Part shown: positions 41,194 through 49,397 of the stretch, in pieces
Position numbering within the stretch: the first letter of the stretch is position 1
Layout of the letters: each line of letters starts with the position of its first letter
Assembly (NCBI GenBank): GCA_937926145.1
Contig: CALANW010000107.1
Span: forward strand, 1 to 51,314
Source of the DNA: an uncultured Ruminococcus sp.
Lineage (GTDB): Bacteria > Bacillota > Clostridia > Oscillospirales > Ruminococcaceae
Direction: 5' to 3'
DNA length: 51,314 nucleotides
The notes under the pieces: model-generated
Seen by the model: only the letters and a program-made list of their open reading frames with translations
The model's database searches: none
Told to the model about the DNA's origin: nothing
Position numbers and translations under genes: made by a program

Positions 41194-42021
41194 TTATTCA
41201 TAAAAGTCAATGGAACAATTTCCCGCGAGAACTGAAATATTGATCTTGTCGTCAGAATAGGTATTCTCACTAAGATCATATCCACTTTCGATCTCACCGA
41301 CTTTGACCTTTGCATTGATCGTATAATCGGAAGGGAAACCTTTAAGCGTCAAATCTGCATTTCCGACATCAATATCAATGTTACTGCTTCCGTTTAACAT
41401 AGTATTATAAATATTTATATTTCCGGAAACCATATCAGCGTTTAACGCTGTAATATCAGAACCGTAAAAATATGCACTTCCGAGAGTATTTGTTATATTG
41501 CACGACTCAGATACAGTTGAATTGTTTATCTCAATATTTCCGCAGTCAACGGAAATATCCATAGTATTTCCCGTAAATTCATCAATCGTTACATCACCTG
41601 CATTGCATTTGATAGTAATGTTTTTACAGCTTTTTGGAATACCGATAGAAAGCGAATCACCGTCTGTATCCTCAATTGCTTCTTTGCTGTAGTGGACATT
41701 TAATGTTCCGTCTGAATTGGTTACGGAGAGGTCATTACTGTCAAGTCCATCTGTATTGACGAAGTATTTTTCGCACTTGAATAAATTTATAGTTGCCGCT
41801 TTGCAGTTCAAAACAATGGAGTCCGCTTCATTCGAGCTGTAGGTAATTGCTGATTCATCATCATATTCATCATCATAGGGCACTGATGTATAAACCACTT
41901 CAGAAACAGTTGAACCGTCAAAATCAGGCTTTTCACTTACCGACATTATTATGCCGCCTGCAATGGAAGCCGCAATACCTATCGGTAAAAATACCGCACA
42001 TACTTTTGCAAGTTTGCTCAT
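41194..42021 (-). CDS. DUF4097 (toastrack-type) membrane-anchored protein
   Basis: A 275-residue protein with an N-terminal transmembrane helix (MSKLAKVCAVFLPIGIAASI) and an extracytoplasmic beta-strand-repeat domain of the DUF4097 family, rich in Asn, Asp, Ser and Ile. Repeating patterns include NITIKCNAGDVTIDEFTG and ADMVSGNINIYNTM. The domain is a known partner of PadR, DUF1700 and PspC in Gram-positive envelope-stress loci. Start chosen at the ATG overlapping the DUF1700 stop (ATGA), with GGGAGG nine bases ahead; a longer frame to 42066 runs into DUF1700. Confidence 0.85.
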   Translation of the reverse strand: MSKLAKVCAVFLPIGIAASIAGGIIMSVSEKPDFDGSTVSEVVYTSVPYDDEYDDESAITYSSNEADSIVLNCKAATINLFKCEKYFVNTDGLDSNDLSVTNSDGTLNVHYSKEAIEDTDGDSLSIGIPKSCKNITIKCNAGDVTIDEFTGNTMDISVDCGNIEINNSTVSESCNITNTLGSAYFYGSDITALNADMVSGNINIYNTMLNGSSNIDIDVGNADLTLKGFPSDYTINAKVKVGEIESGYDLSENTYSDDKINISVLAGNCSIDFYE

Positions 42022-42860
42022 TCGATAACACCTCCCGCAAGATTTTTGACAGTCTTGGCTGTCCATTTAACTATCTTCGGAAGAAGTTTTACTGCCAAAA
42101 GAAGTCCGAGCGGCAGGAATATCATTGTAAGACCTGCGCAAAGGATCGATGCACCAAGCATATATGCCGACATTTTAAAAATCGCTACGAGCAGGACAAC
42201 AAACGCACCGATAAGACAGCCGACCGCTCCGAGAATCAGTCCGAGCGCAATACAGCCTATCGTAATTACAGCAGGGGCAATAACGAATACGATAAGAAGT
42301 ACGAACAGTACAAAACCTACTGTATCAGATGAACCTGCCGAAGAACTGCGGCTGTAACTGCCGTTCCTTTTATAGGAGTTATCATAGTTATTGTTATTCG
42401 TATTTGTGTTGGACGAATATGCATCATCGTTCTTGTAGCCGCCGTAGTTTTCCTTGTATTTGTCGTAAGAGCCGATTTTATCATCAGCACTTTCATTTGA
42501 AGCTGACGAACTATTTGAATCAGCATAATTATAAGCTGTATACTGCGTATGAGGCTGCTGAGGCGCTGCATCGGGAGCAATATCGGGTTCAACTTCTTCC
42601 GATGCTGTCGAGTTGTAATTTGCGGAAATGCTTGCCTTGTAGTTGGCAAATGATTTGCTCTTTGAATAAGCAGACTGTTCGCAGATTATGCTCTTTGCAA
42701 GTGCAAAAGGCTTGCCGAGTTCGGAGATGACCTGCTGCTCATTCTCAGAACCTGCATCTTCAAAATATTCTTCATAAAACTGGAGCGCGTTTGCGCGTTC
42801 TTCTTCTGAGAGAGAAGCAAGGTGCGCCTCCAATTCGGAAAGGTATTCTTGTTTATTCAT
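42018..42860 (-). CDS. DUF1700 (HAAS) family membrane protein
   Basis: A 280-residue protein whose N-terminal helical domain (MNKQEYLSELEAHLASLSEE, then ANALQFYEEYFEDAG) is the DUF1700 module that accompanies PadR regulators and is thought to signal to them. A Ser/Asn/Tyr-rich low-complexity linker (about 85-170) precedes three to four transmembrane helices. AGGAG is 8 bases before the ATG at 42860; the in-frame GTG at 42869 is less well placed. It overlaps padR by 8 bases and DUF4097 by 4. Confidence 0.87.
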   Translation of the reverse strand: MNKQEYLSELEAHLASLSEEERANALQFYEEYFEDAGSENEQQVISELGKPFALAKSIICEQSAYSKSKSFANYKASISANYNSTASEEVEPDIAPDAAPQQPHTQYTAYNYADSNSSSASNESADDKIGSYDKYKENYGGYKNDDAYSSNTNTNNNNYDNSYKRNGSYSRSSSAGSSDTVGFVLFVLLIVFVIAPAVITIGCIALGLILGAVGCLIGAFVVLLVAIFKMSAYMLGASILCAGLTMIFLPLGLLLAVKLLPKIVKWTAKTVKNLAGGVIE

Positions 42861-43188
42861 TGTTTTCACTCCTGTTGTCTTCGGAATTTATCATAAGTTT
42901 GTCGATTTTTTCTTTATAGATGATCCATTCACTTTGATAATCCTCAAGCTGTTTTAATCCCTCGTCTGTAATTTTGTAGTATCTTCTGTTTCTTCCCATA
43001 TACTCCTGATCGTAGCTTTCAAGGAAGTTATTTTTCAGAAGACGGCGAAGAACGGGATAGAGTGTCGATTCCGACATATCCATTGCTTCGCGTATCTCCT
43101 GAGTAATTTTATAACCGTAGGTATCTTCCTTTGAAACGACCGAGAGTACAAGAGCGTCCAGTAACGCTGCACTTACCGGAAAAGCCAT
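42853..43188 (-). CDS. PadR-family transcriptional regulator
   Basis: A 111-residue winged-helix protein: ALLDALVLSVVSKEDTYGYK, ITQEIREAMDMSESTLYPVLRRLLK, and YYKITDEGLKQLEDY. This is the PadR N-terminal domain with a short dimerisation helix. AAGGAGG lies about nine bases before the ATG at 43188; a longer frame starting at 43236 is rejected. Gene order padR-DUF1700-DUF4097-pspC is a recognised sensory unit. A palindrome overlapping its own promoter suggests autoregulation. Confidence 0.92.
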   Translation of the reverse strand: MAFPVSAALLDALVLSVVSKEDTYGYKITQEIREAMDMSESTLYPVLRRLLKNNFLESYDQEYMGRNRRYYKITDEGLKQLEDYQSEWIIYKEKIDKLMINSEDNRSENNE

Positions 43189-43257
43189 ATTTATGTACCT
43201 CCTTGGTGTAAAAGAAATGCTGATCTCAAAAATCAACTTTTTCTTAACTCTGTATAT

Positions 43258-43286
43258 ATTATATGCCGTATAATATATTATGTCAA
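43258..43286 (-). promoter_or_regulatory. consensus promoter of the padR operon
   Basis: Read on the minus strand: TTGACA (43286-43281), a 17-bp spacer, and TATAAT (43263-43258). Both hexamers match consensus exactly, so the promoter should be strong unless repressed. Confidence 0.85.
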
Positions 43287-43300
43287 TACATATACGGCAT
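43263..43300. promoter_or_regulatory. palindromic operator over the padR promoter
   Basis: ATGCCGTATA (43263-43272) and TATACGGCAT (43291-43300) form a perfect 10-bp inverted repeat with an 18-bp spacer. The arms flank the -35 and touch the -10. PadR proteins often bind inverted repeats of this kind at their own promoters; the assignment to this PadR is inference. Confidence 0.7.
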
Positions 43301-43347
43301 TTTTTATTATTATTTGTATTAAATTATAAATTCTAAAGCATATTTCT

Positions 43348-43377
43348 GTTGATTTTGTTCAAAAAAACAATATCAAC
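43348..43377 (-). terminator. weak AT-rich hairpin at the end of the ABC-F gene
   Basis: GTTGAT/ATCAAC and nested TTGTT/AACAA pair across a 6-base loop and overlap the stop codon. No T run follows on the minus strand, so termination here is doubtful. Confidence 0.3.
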
Positions 43378-45340
43378 CTTCCATTTCTTCCGAAAGCATA
43401 AGCCATTCATCGGAATATTCGGACGAAAGAAGCTTTTTCTGCTCAAATTCGGCACATTTTTCCTGCATAAGCTGATAATCCTGACAAACATCAGGTGAAG
43501 CCATTTCTTCCTGCAAAGCCTGCATTTCCGATTCAAGCTTTTCGATCTCTTTTTCAAGCTCACGAATACGGTTTCGCTTTTTTGCATCGGCCGAACGCTG
43601 TTCCTTGCTTCGGTATGCCTTAACGCTCTTTTCAGCAGCCTCCTGCTTTGCCTTTTCCGCCTTCTGCATTTCTATCTGCTTTTCTTCAGCAAGCTGTTTT
43701 GCTCGCTTTACTTCCATATATTCATCGAATCCGCCATTAAAACTTTCGACAGAATCGGGAGTTATCTCGAGTATCCTTGTAGCAAGTCTGTTGAGAAGAT
43801 AACGGTCATGCGATACGAAAATTATCGTTCCGTCATAATCGCAGAGTGCCTTCTCAAGAACTTCCTTGGTATCAATATCAAGGTGGTTCGTAGGTTCGTC
43901 CAAAATGAGCACATTTCCGCGTTCAAGCATCATTATAGCGAAGCAAAGCTTTGCACGTTCACCGCCGCTTATAACGCTGATAGGTTTGAAAACATTCTCT
44001 CCAACCATTCGTACAGAGCCGAGAATAGAGCGTATCTCCAAGTCGCTCATTGTACGATAGCGCGAGTGAACTTCTTCCATAACAGTCTTGTTGAAATCAA
44101 GCTGTGAGTTTTCCTGATCGAAATAGGATATCTTTATGTTCTTTGTCCACTCGACCGAACCGTGAGAGCAGGGGAGAATATGCTGGATAATTTTCAGAAG
44201 CGTTGATTTTCCGATACCGTTTGAGCCGATAATACCAAGCTTTTCTCCACGCTTGACCTCAAACGAAAGGTTGTCAACAAGTGTTTTTCTGTCATAACCA
44301 CTGCCGACCGAAACATCAATATTTTTTACCGTCAGAACATCGATCGGAGGCGCGATGTCGTACTCAAACTTTATCTTTGCCGACTTAGTGTTTGTTACCG
44401 GCTTCTCTATAAGCTCCATTGCTTCAAGCTTCTTTATACGGCTTTTCGCCATATTGGAAGTTGTAGCACGGACAAGGTTTCTGTCGATGAAGTCCTGAAG
44501 CTTTGCGATCTCCTCCTGCTGTGCTTCATACTCTTTCATCTGACGAATAACGTCAGCTTCTTTAAGCTTTGTGAAAGCGGAATAGTTGCCTTTGTAGCGT
44601 TTGAGCCTGCCACGTTCTATCTCGCAGGTAGAGGTTGTCAGCTTGTCAAGGAAGTATCTGTCGTGCGAAACGATGAGCAGCGCGCCTTTATAGTCTTTCA
44701 GGTAATCTTCAAGCCACATTATTGTGTTGAAATCAAGGTGGTTCGTAGGTTCATCAAGGATAAGCAGATTTGGATTTTCAAGTAAAAGCTTTGAAAGTGC
44801 AAGACGTGTCTTTTCGCCGCCGCTCAGAGTAGATATAACTCTGTCGTAGGTTTCCGTGCCGAATCCCATGCCGTTGAGAACCTTGTTTATCTTAACATTG
44901 ATAAGATAGCCGTCATTCGATTCAAATATCGCAGTCTTACGGGCATATTCTTCCGATATCTCAGCAAACTTTTTTTCATCGCTGTGTGCTTCGGGTGAAG
45001 CCATTGTTTTTTCAAGCTCACGCAGTTCGTCGCCTATCTTTAACAGCCACGAAAAAACTGACGTCATCTCTTCAATGATAGTCGATGAACGGTCAAGTCC
45101 CGTATTCTGTGCAAGAAAGCCTATAGATGCGCTTTTGGTTATTGCAACGCGCGCAACATTGGGCTCGGGCTGTGTTTCGGGTTCTTCCGTCCCTGTGATT
45201 ATTCTTAAAAGCGTGGACTTTCCGCAGCCGTTTACGCCGACAAGTCCAATTCTGTCATTATCTTCAATTGTCAGCGCAACATTATCAAGAACGGTGTTTC
45301 CGTTATATATCTTGCTGACATTTTCAAGTGATAAAATCAT
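43373..45340 (-). CDS. ABC-F family ATPase
   Basis: Soluble ATPase with two ABC domains and no membrane part; members act on ribosomes in translation or antibiotic protection. The 655-residue product has Walker A GVNGCGKST and GSNGIGKST, signatures LSGGEKTRLALSKLLL and ISGGERAKLCFAIMML, and LDEPTNHLD twice. A charged linker (about 245-310) separates the domains, and a long Glu/Lys/Gln-rich coiled coil forms the C-terminus (about 535-655), as in Uup/YdiF-type members. Which subfamily, and whether it gives resistance, cannot be told by eye. Confidence 0.93.
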   Translation of the reverse strand: MILSLENVSKIYNGNTVLDNVALTIEDNDRIGLVGVNGCGKSTLLRIITGTEEPETQPEPNVARVAITKSASIGFLAQNTGLDRSSTIIEEMTSVFSWLLKIGDELRELEKTMASPEAHSDEKKFAEISEEYARKTAIFESNDGYLINVKINKVLNGMGFGTETYDRVISTLSGGEKTRLALSKLLLENPNLLILDEPTNHLDFNTIMWLEDYLKDYKGALLIVSHDRYFLDKLTTSTCEIERGRLKRYKGNYSAFTKLKEADVIRQMKEYEAQQEEIAKLQDFIDRNLVRATTSNMAKSRIKKLEAMELIEKPVTNTKSAKIKFEYDIAPPIDVLTVKNIDVSVGSGYDRKTLVDNLSFEVKRGEKLGIIGSNGIGKSTLLKIIQHILPCSHGSVEWTKNIKISYFDQENSQLDFNKTVMEEVHSRYRTMSDLEIRSILGSVRMVGENVFKPISVISGGERAKLCFAIMMLERGNVLILDEPTNHLDIDTKEVLEKALCDYDGTIIFVSHDRYLLNRLATRILEITPDSVESFNGGFDEYMEVKRAKQLAEEKQIEMQKAEKAKQEAAEKSVKAYRSKEQRSADAKKRNRIRELEKEIEKLESEMQALQEEMASPDVCQDYQLMQEKCAEFEQKKLLSSEYSDEWLMLSEEMEG

Positions 45341-45397
45341 ATATGTTCTCCATTATTTTCTTTTTCAAAGTGATTTTACAATAAAACTCCATTATTG

Positions 45398-45425
45398 ATT
45401 ATACCATATTCTGAAAATAAGTCAA
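45398..45425 (-). promoter_or_regulatory. promoter for the ABC-F gene
   Basis: On the minus strand TTGACT (45425-45420) and TATAAT (45403-45398) are 16 bp apart. The -35 lies directly after the T run of the leuB terminator. Confidence 0.75.
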
Positions 45426-45426
45426 G

Positions 45427-45460
45427 AAAAAAGCCGTTCGAAATTTTATCGAACGGCTTT
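45427..45460 (-). terminator. intrinsic terminator of the leuCDB operon
   Basis: AAAGCCGTTCGA (45430-45441) and TCGAACGGCTTT (45449-45460) form a perfect 12-bp stem with a 7-base loop. On the minus strand the stem ends in an unbroken run of T (45432-45427). Confidence 0.9.
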
Positions 45461-45473
45461 CAAAAAATACAAT

Positions 45474-46556
45474 TTATATATTTGCTGCGATAACATCGCC
45501 CATTCCCGAGCAGGAAACCTTTTTCATACCCTCGGACATGATATCACCTGTACGGTAACCGTCTTTGAGAGCCTTGTCAACTGCCTTTTCAACAGCATCA
45601 GCTTCTTTGTCCATATCGAATGAATAGCGAAGCATCATTGCTGCGGAAAGAATTGTCGCAATAGGATTAGCAATGTTCTGACCTGCGATATCAGGAGCAG
45701 AGCCGCCGCTCGGTTCGTAGAGGCCAAACTTTGTATCATTAAGGCTTGCAGAAGAAAGCATACCGATAGAACCCGTTATCATTGAAGCTTCATCGGAAAG
45801 GATATCGCCGAACATATTCTCTGTGAGAACAACGTCAAACTGTGCAGGATCTTTAACAAGCTGCATTGCGCAGTTATCAACGAGCATGTGCTCAACCTCA
45901 ACTTCGGGGTAGTCAGCAGCAACTTCGTTTACTATCTTTCTCCAAAGTCTTGATGAATCGAGAACGTTTGCCTTGTCAACGCTTGTAACCTTTTTGCGGC
46001 GCTTCATTGCAATATCGAATGCACGGACTGCAATGCGGCGAATTTCCTTTTCGCTGTATGTGAGCGTATCGGTAGCAATCATAACGCCGTCAACTTCCTC
46101 GGTCTTTCTTGCACCGAAGTAAAGTCCACCCGTAAGCTCACGCATAATTACCATATCAAAGCCACGATCGGCAATCTCAGCTTTGAGTGGGCAAGCCTCT
46201 TTAAGCTCGCTGTAAAGAACAGCAGGACGAAGATTTGCGAAAAGGTTGAGCGACTTTCTTATTTTAAGAAGTCCTGCTTCGGGGCGCTTGTCAGCAGGAA
46301 GCTTATACCAAGGCGAGGTCGAGGTGTTTCCGCCGATAGACCCCATAAGTACAGCATCGGAAGCCTTTGCCTTTTCGATCGTTTCATCGGTAAGCGGAAC
46401 TCCGTTCACATCGATTGAACAGCCGCCCATAAGGAGCTGTTCATAATTGAAGGTATGACCAAACTTTTCTGCAACCTTGTCAAGAACTTTCATTGCTTCG
46501 GTGACGATCTCAGGACCGATTCCGTCACCCTTTATGACAGCGATATTTTTATTCAT
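45474..46556 (-). CDS. leuB: 3-isopropylmalate dehydrogenase
   Basis: Oxidatively decarboxylates 3-isopropylmalate in leucine synthesis. The 360-residue product has IAVIKGDGIGPEIVTEAMKV, the substrate-binding RELTGGLYFG, DKANVLDSSRLWR, and the NAD-binding region ending EPSGGSAPDIAGQNIANP. AAAGGAG precedes the ATG. Third gene of leuC-leuD-leuB and followed by a strong terminator. Confidence 0.97.
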   Translation of the reverse strand: MNKNIAVIKGDGIGPEIVTEAMKVLDKVAEKFGHTFNYEQLLMGGCSIDVNGVPLTDETIEKAKASDAVLMGSIGGNTSTSPWYKLPADKRPEAGLLKIRKSLNLFANLRPAVLYSELKEACPLKAEIADRGFDMVIMRELTGGLYFGARKTEEVDGVMIATDTLTYSEKEIRRIAVRAFDIAMKRRKKVTSVDKANVLDSSRLWRKIVNEVAADYPEVEVEHMLVDNCAMQLVKDPAQFDVVLTENMFGDILSDEASMITGSIGMLSSASLNDTKFGLYEPSGGSAPDIAGQNIANPIATILSAAMMLRYSFDMDKEADAVEKAVDKALKDGYRTGDIMSEGMKKVSCSGMGDVIAANI

Positions 46557-46570
46557 CTGTATAACTCCTT

Positions 46571-47050
46571 TTACTTGATCGAATTGAGCAGACCGCCCTT
46601 GTTGATGATGTTCTGGATAAACTCGGGGAACGGTTCGGCCTGATAGGTTTCGCCCTTTGTGACATTTGTGATCTTTCCTGTGTCGAAGTCGATCTCAACC
46701 TTGTCACCGTTTTCGATCTTCTGTGATGCCTCTTTACATTCAAGGATAGGAAGTCCAACATTGATAGCATTTCTGTAGAAAATTCTTGCAAAAGTTGTTG
46801 CAATTACGCAGGAAACACCACTTGCCTTAATGGAAATAGGGGCGTGTTCACGGGAAGAACCGCAGCCGAAGTTTTCATTCGCAACGATGATATCGCCCTG
46901 CTTTACATTCTTTACGAAATCGGGGTCAATATCTTCCATACAATGCTGTGCAAGCTCTTTAGCATCGGGGGAGTTGAGGTATCTTGCGGGAATGATAACG
47001 TCTGTGTCAACGTTATCTCCGTATTTATGTACAAAACCTGAAGCTTTCAT
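46571..47050 (-). CDS. leuD: 3-isopropylmalate dehydratase, small subunit
   Basis: Swivel-domain subunit of isopropylmalate isomerase. The 159-residue product has YGDNVDTDVIIPARYLN and the substrate-contact loop ENFGCGSSREHAPISIKA. At this length it is the short, LeuCD2-like type that can be hard to tell from homoaconitase subunits. The adjacent leuC and leuB genes support a role in leucine synthesis. Confidence 0.94.
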   Translation of the reverse strand: MKASGFVHKYGDNVDTDVIIPARYLNSPDAKELAQHCMEDIDPDFVKNVKQGDIIVANENFGCGSSREHAPISIKASGVSCVIATTFARIFYRNAINVGLPILECKEASQKIENGDKVEIDFDTGKITNVTKGETYQAEPFPEFIQNIINKGGLLNSIK

Positions 47051-47068
47051 TCAATTCATCTCCTTATA

Positions 47069-48331
47069 TCACATAACTTCTTCCGGTGAGCTGATCTTGC
47101 CCGTGATAGCCGATGCAGCAGCAACAGCAGGCGAGGAAAGATAAACCTCTGAATCGGGGTGACCCATACGACCAACAAAATTTCTGTTTGTTGTAGCGAT
47201 AGCCTTTTCACCTGCGGCAAGAATACCCATGTGTCCGCCGAGGCAAGGACCGCAGGTAGGAGTTGAAACAGCGCAGCCTGCCTTGATAAATGTTTCCATA
47301 TAACCGAGCTTTATGCAGTCAAGATAGATCTGCTGAGTTGCAGGAATGATGATGCAGCGAACATTCTTGTGAACGTGCTTGCCTTTGAGAATTTCAGCAG
47401 CCATTGCCATATCTTCAAGTCTGCCGTTTGTACAAGAGCCGATAACAGACTGGTCAATAACAACTTCGCCAACTTCATCGATTGTGCGTGTGTTTTCGGG
47501 AAGATGAGGGAATGCAACTGTTGGCTTGATAGTCGAAAGGTCAATATCATATACTGCATCATACTCTGCATCGGGATCAGCTTCATATACAGTATAAGGA
47601 CGCTTGCAGCGACCGTCCATATATTTGATAGTAACATCATCAACAGCAAAGATACCGTTCTTGGCACCCGCTTCGATAGCCATATTAGCCATTGAAAGTC
47701 TGTCGTCCATAGAAAGGTTCTTAAGTCCGTCGCCAACGAATTCCATAGACTTATAAAGTGCACCGTCAACACCGATCATACCGATGATATGGAGGATAAC
47801 ATCTTTACCCATTACATACTTATTGAGTTTGCCGGTAAGATTAAACTTGATAGCGGAAGGAACTTTGAACCAAGCCATACCCGTTGCCATTCCTGCTGCC
47901 ATATCGGTCGAACCAACGCCGGTAGAAAATGCACCAAGAGCGCCGTAAGTACAAGTGTGGCTGTCTGCACCAATGATGCAGTCGCCTGCGCCAACGATTC
48001 CTTTTTCGGGAAGAAGAGCGTGTTCAATGCCCATTTCGCCAACATCGTAGTAGTAGTCTATATCATATTTGGACGCGAATTCACGGCACTGCTTTGAGTT
48101 CATAGCAGATTTGATGTCCTTGTTAGGGGTAAAGTGATCCATTATCATTGTGATCTTGCTCTTATCAAAAACCTTTGTGAAACCTGCCTTGTTGAATTCG
48201 TTGATAGCAACAGGGGTCGTAACATCGTTGCCGTGTACAATATCGAGCTTGCAGTTTATAAGCTGACCTGCTTTGACAGAATCAAGTCCTGCGTGGGCAG
48301 CCAGTATTTTCTGCGTCATTGTCATACCCAT
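47069..48331 (-). CDS. leuC: 3-isopropylmalate dehydratase, large subunit
   Basis: Aconitase-family 4Fe-4S subunit that isomerises 2- to 3-isopropylmalate with LeuD. The 420-residue product has GADSHTCTYGALGAFSTGVG, the cluster cysteine in IGSCTNGRLEDM, and the paired cysteines of TCGPCLGGHMG. AAAGGA lies 11 bases before the ATG. First gene of the operon, transcribed away from the LysR-type regulator. leuA is not in the window. Confidence 0.95.
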   Translation of the reverse strand: MGMTMTQKILAAHAGLDSVKAGQLINCKLDIVHGNDVTTPVAINEFNKAGFTKVFDKSKITMIMDHFTPNKDIKSAMNSKQCREFASKYDIDYYYDVGEMGIEHALLPEKGIVGAGDCIIGADSHTCTYGALGAFSTGVGSTDMAAGMATGMAWFKVPSAIKFNLTGKLNKYVMGKDVILHIIGMIGVDGALYKSMEFVGDGLKNLSMDDRLSMANMAIEAGAKNGIFAVDDVTIKYMDGRCKRPYTVYEADPDAEYDAVYDIDLSTIKPTVAFPHLPENTRTIDEVGEVVIDQSVIGSCTNGRLEDMAMAAEILKGKHVHKNVRCIIIPATQQIYLDCIKLGYMETFIKAGCAVSTPTCGPCLGGHMGILAAGEKAIATTNRNFVGRMGHPDSEVYLSSPAVAAASAITGKISSPEEVM

Positions 48332-48366
48332 TATAAAAATCGTCCTTTCAATATTTAAACTTATAG

Positions 48367-48395
48367 TTGCATTATAACATATTTTGTGGTATAAT
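48367..48395 (+). promoter_or_regulatory. promoter for the LysR-type regulator
   Basis: TTGCAT at 48367-48372, 17-bp spacer, TATAAT at 48390-48395. It lies on top of the oppositely directed leuC promoter. Confidence 0.7.
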
Positions 48396-48399
48396 TCAA
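48371..48399 (-). promoter_or_regulatory. leuC promoter
   Basis: On the minus strand TTGAAT (48399-48394), 17-bp spacer, TATAAT (48376-48371). The first regulator half-site overlaps the -35. Confidence 0.75.
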
Positions 48400-48430
48400 A
48401 TACATAATATGAATATCTGATATAAATTCA
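48394..48430. promoter_or_regulatory. LysR-type operator: three half-sites 16 bp apart
   Basis: ATTCA (48394-48398), TGAAT (48410-48414) and ATTCA (48426-48430) alternate in direction with exactly 11 bp between neighbours. The right-hand pair TGAAT-N11-ATTCA is a T-N11-A box, the classical LysR-family site. The left half-site overlaps the leuC -35, a common activator arrangement. Confidence 0.7.
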
Positions 48431-48456
48431 GGTTATGAAAATTGGGAGTTGAATTT

Positions 48457-49350
48457 ATGATCTCTGAAAGCAATCTGAACAGATACAGACTTTTCTGTGC
48501 AGTAGCCGAATGTGAAAGTATATCAAAAGCGGCTGAGCTTAATTACATAAGCCAGCCTGCGATAAGCAAAGCGATAACGAAAATGGAAGAAAGTCTCGGA
48601 ACAGTGCTTTTTAGCCGAAATCATAGGGGAGTAACGCTCACCGATGAGGGAAAAGTGTTCTATGATGAGCTTAAATCAGCTTTTGACATAATCAAAGCAG
48701 GCGAGGACAAGCTTCGCAGCATAAACGAGCTTGGAATAGGCAGGCTTCGGCTCGGCGCAAGCTCTGTACTCTGCAAAGCAATGCTTTTACCGTATCTTAA
48801 AGGCTTTATCAACGAAAATCCGCATATAAAAATAACTATCGAGTGCCAGTCCTCGTCAAGAATACATAAAATGCTTATGGACGGAGTCATCGATGTCGGA
48901 CTTATGGTAAAACCCGATAATATGACCGAACTTTCATTTATATCACTCGGCGAAATAGAAGATATCTTCACTGCAACGCCGAATTATCTTGACAATCTTG
49001 CTCTGCGCAACGAATCGGATGTATTTGAAAACGCCAATATAATGCTTCTCGACAGCGAAAATGTTTCCCGTCACCATGTTGACAAATTTTTCAAGGAAAA
49101 TAACATTGAACCGAAACATATCCTCGAAGTCAGCAATATGGATATGCTCATCGAATTTACTAAAATCGGTATGGGCGTTTCCTGCGTTGTAAAGCAGTTC
49201 GTTGAAAAGGAAATAGAAAGCGGCGAACTTAAGGAAATCCCTCTTAATTCAAAGATAAACACCCGTGAAGTCGGACTTGCATTTGTAAAAACTTCACGGC
49301 TCAACGCCACAATGCAAAAATTCATTGATTATGTTAACCGTGATAAGTAA
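48457..49350 (+). CDS. LysR-family transcriptional regulator
   Basis: A 297-residue regulator with an N-terminal winged helix (NRYRLFCAVAECESISKAAE, then LNYISQPAISKAITKMEESL and LFSRNHRGVTLTDEG) and a periplasmic-binding-like effector domain from about residue 90. It is divergent from leuCDB and so the likely controller of that operon; isopropylmalate or a branched-chain intermediate would be a natural effector, but this is inferred. GGGAG at 48444-48448 supports the ATG at 48457 over the TTG at 48442. Confidence 0.92.
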   Translation: MISESNLNRYRLFCAVAECESISKAAELNYISQPAISKAITKMEESLGTVLFSRNHRGVTLTDEGKVFYDELKSAFDIIKAGEDKLRSINELGIGRLRLGASSVLCKAMLLPYLKGFINENPHIKITIECQSSSRIHKMLMDGVIDVGLMVKPDNMTELSFISLGEIEDIFTATPNYLDNLALRNESDVFENANIMLLDSENVSRHHVDKFFKENNIEPKHILEVSNMDMLIEFTKIGMGVSCVVKQFVEKEIESGELKEIPLNSKINTREVGLAFVKTSRLNATMQKFIDYVNRDK

Positions 49351-49351
49351 A

Positions 49352-49397
49352 AACTGCCGCAGGACACATAAAAACGTCTTGCGGCAGTTGGTTTTTT
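49352..49397. terminator. bidirectional terminator between the LysR gene and ilvB
   Basis: AACTGCCGCAGGAC (49352-49365) pairs with GTCTTGCGGCAGTT (49376-49389), 14 bp with one G-U. TTTTTT follows at 49392-49397 on the plus strand, and the minus strand also gives a run of five T after the stem. Confidence 0.9.
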
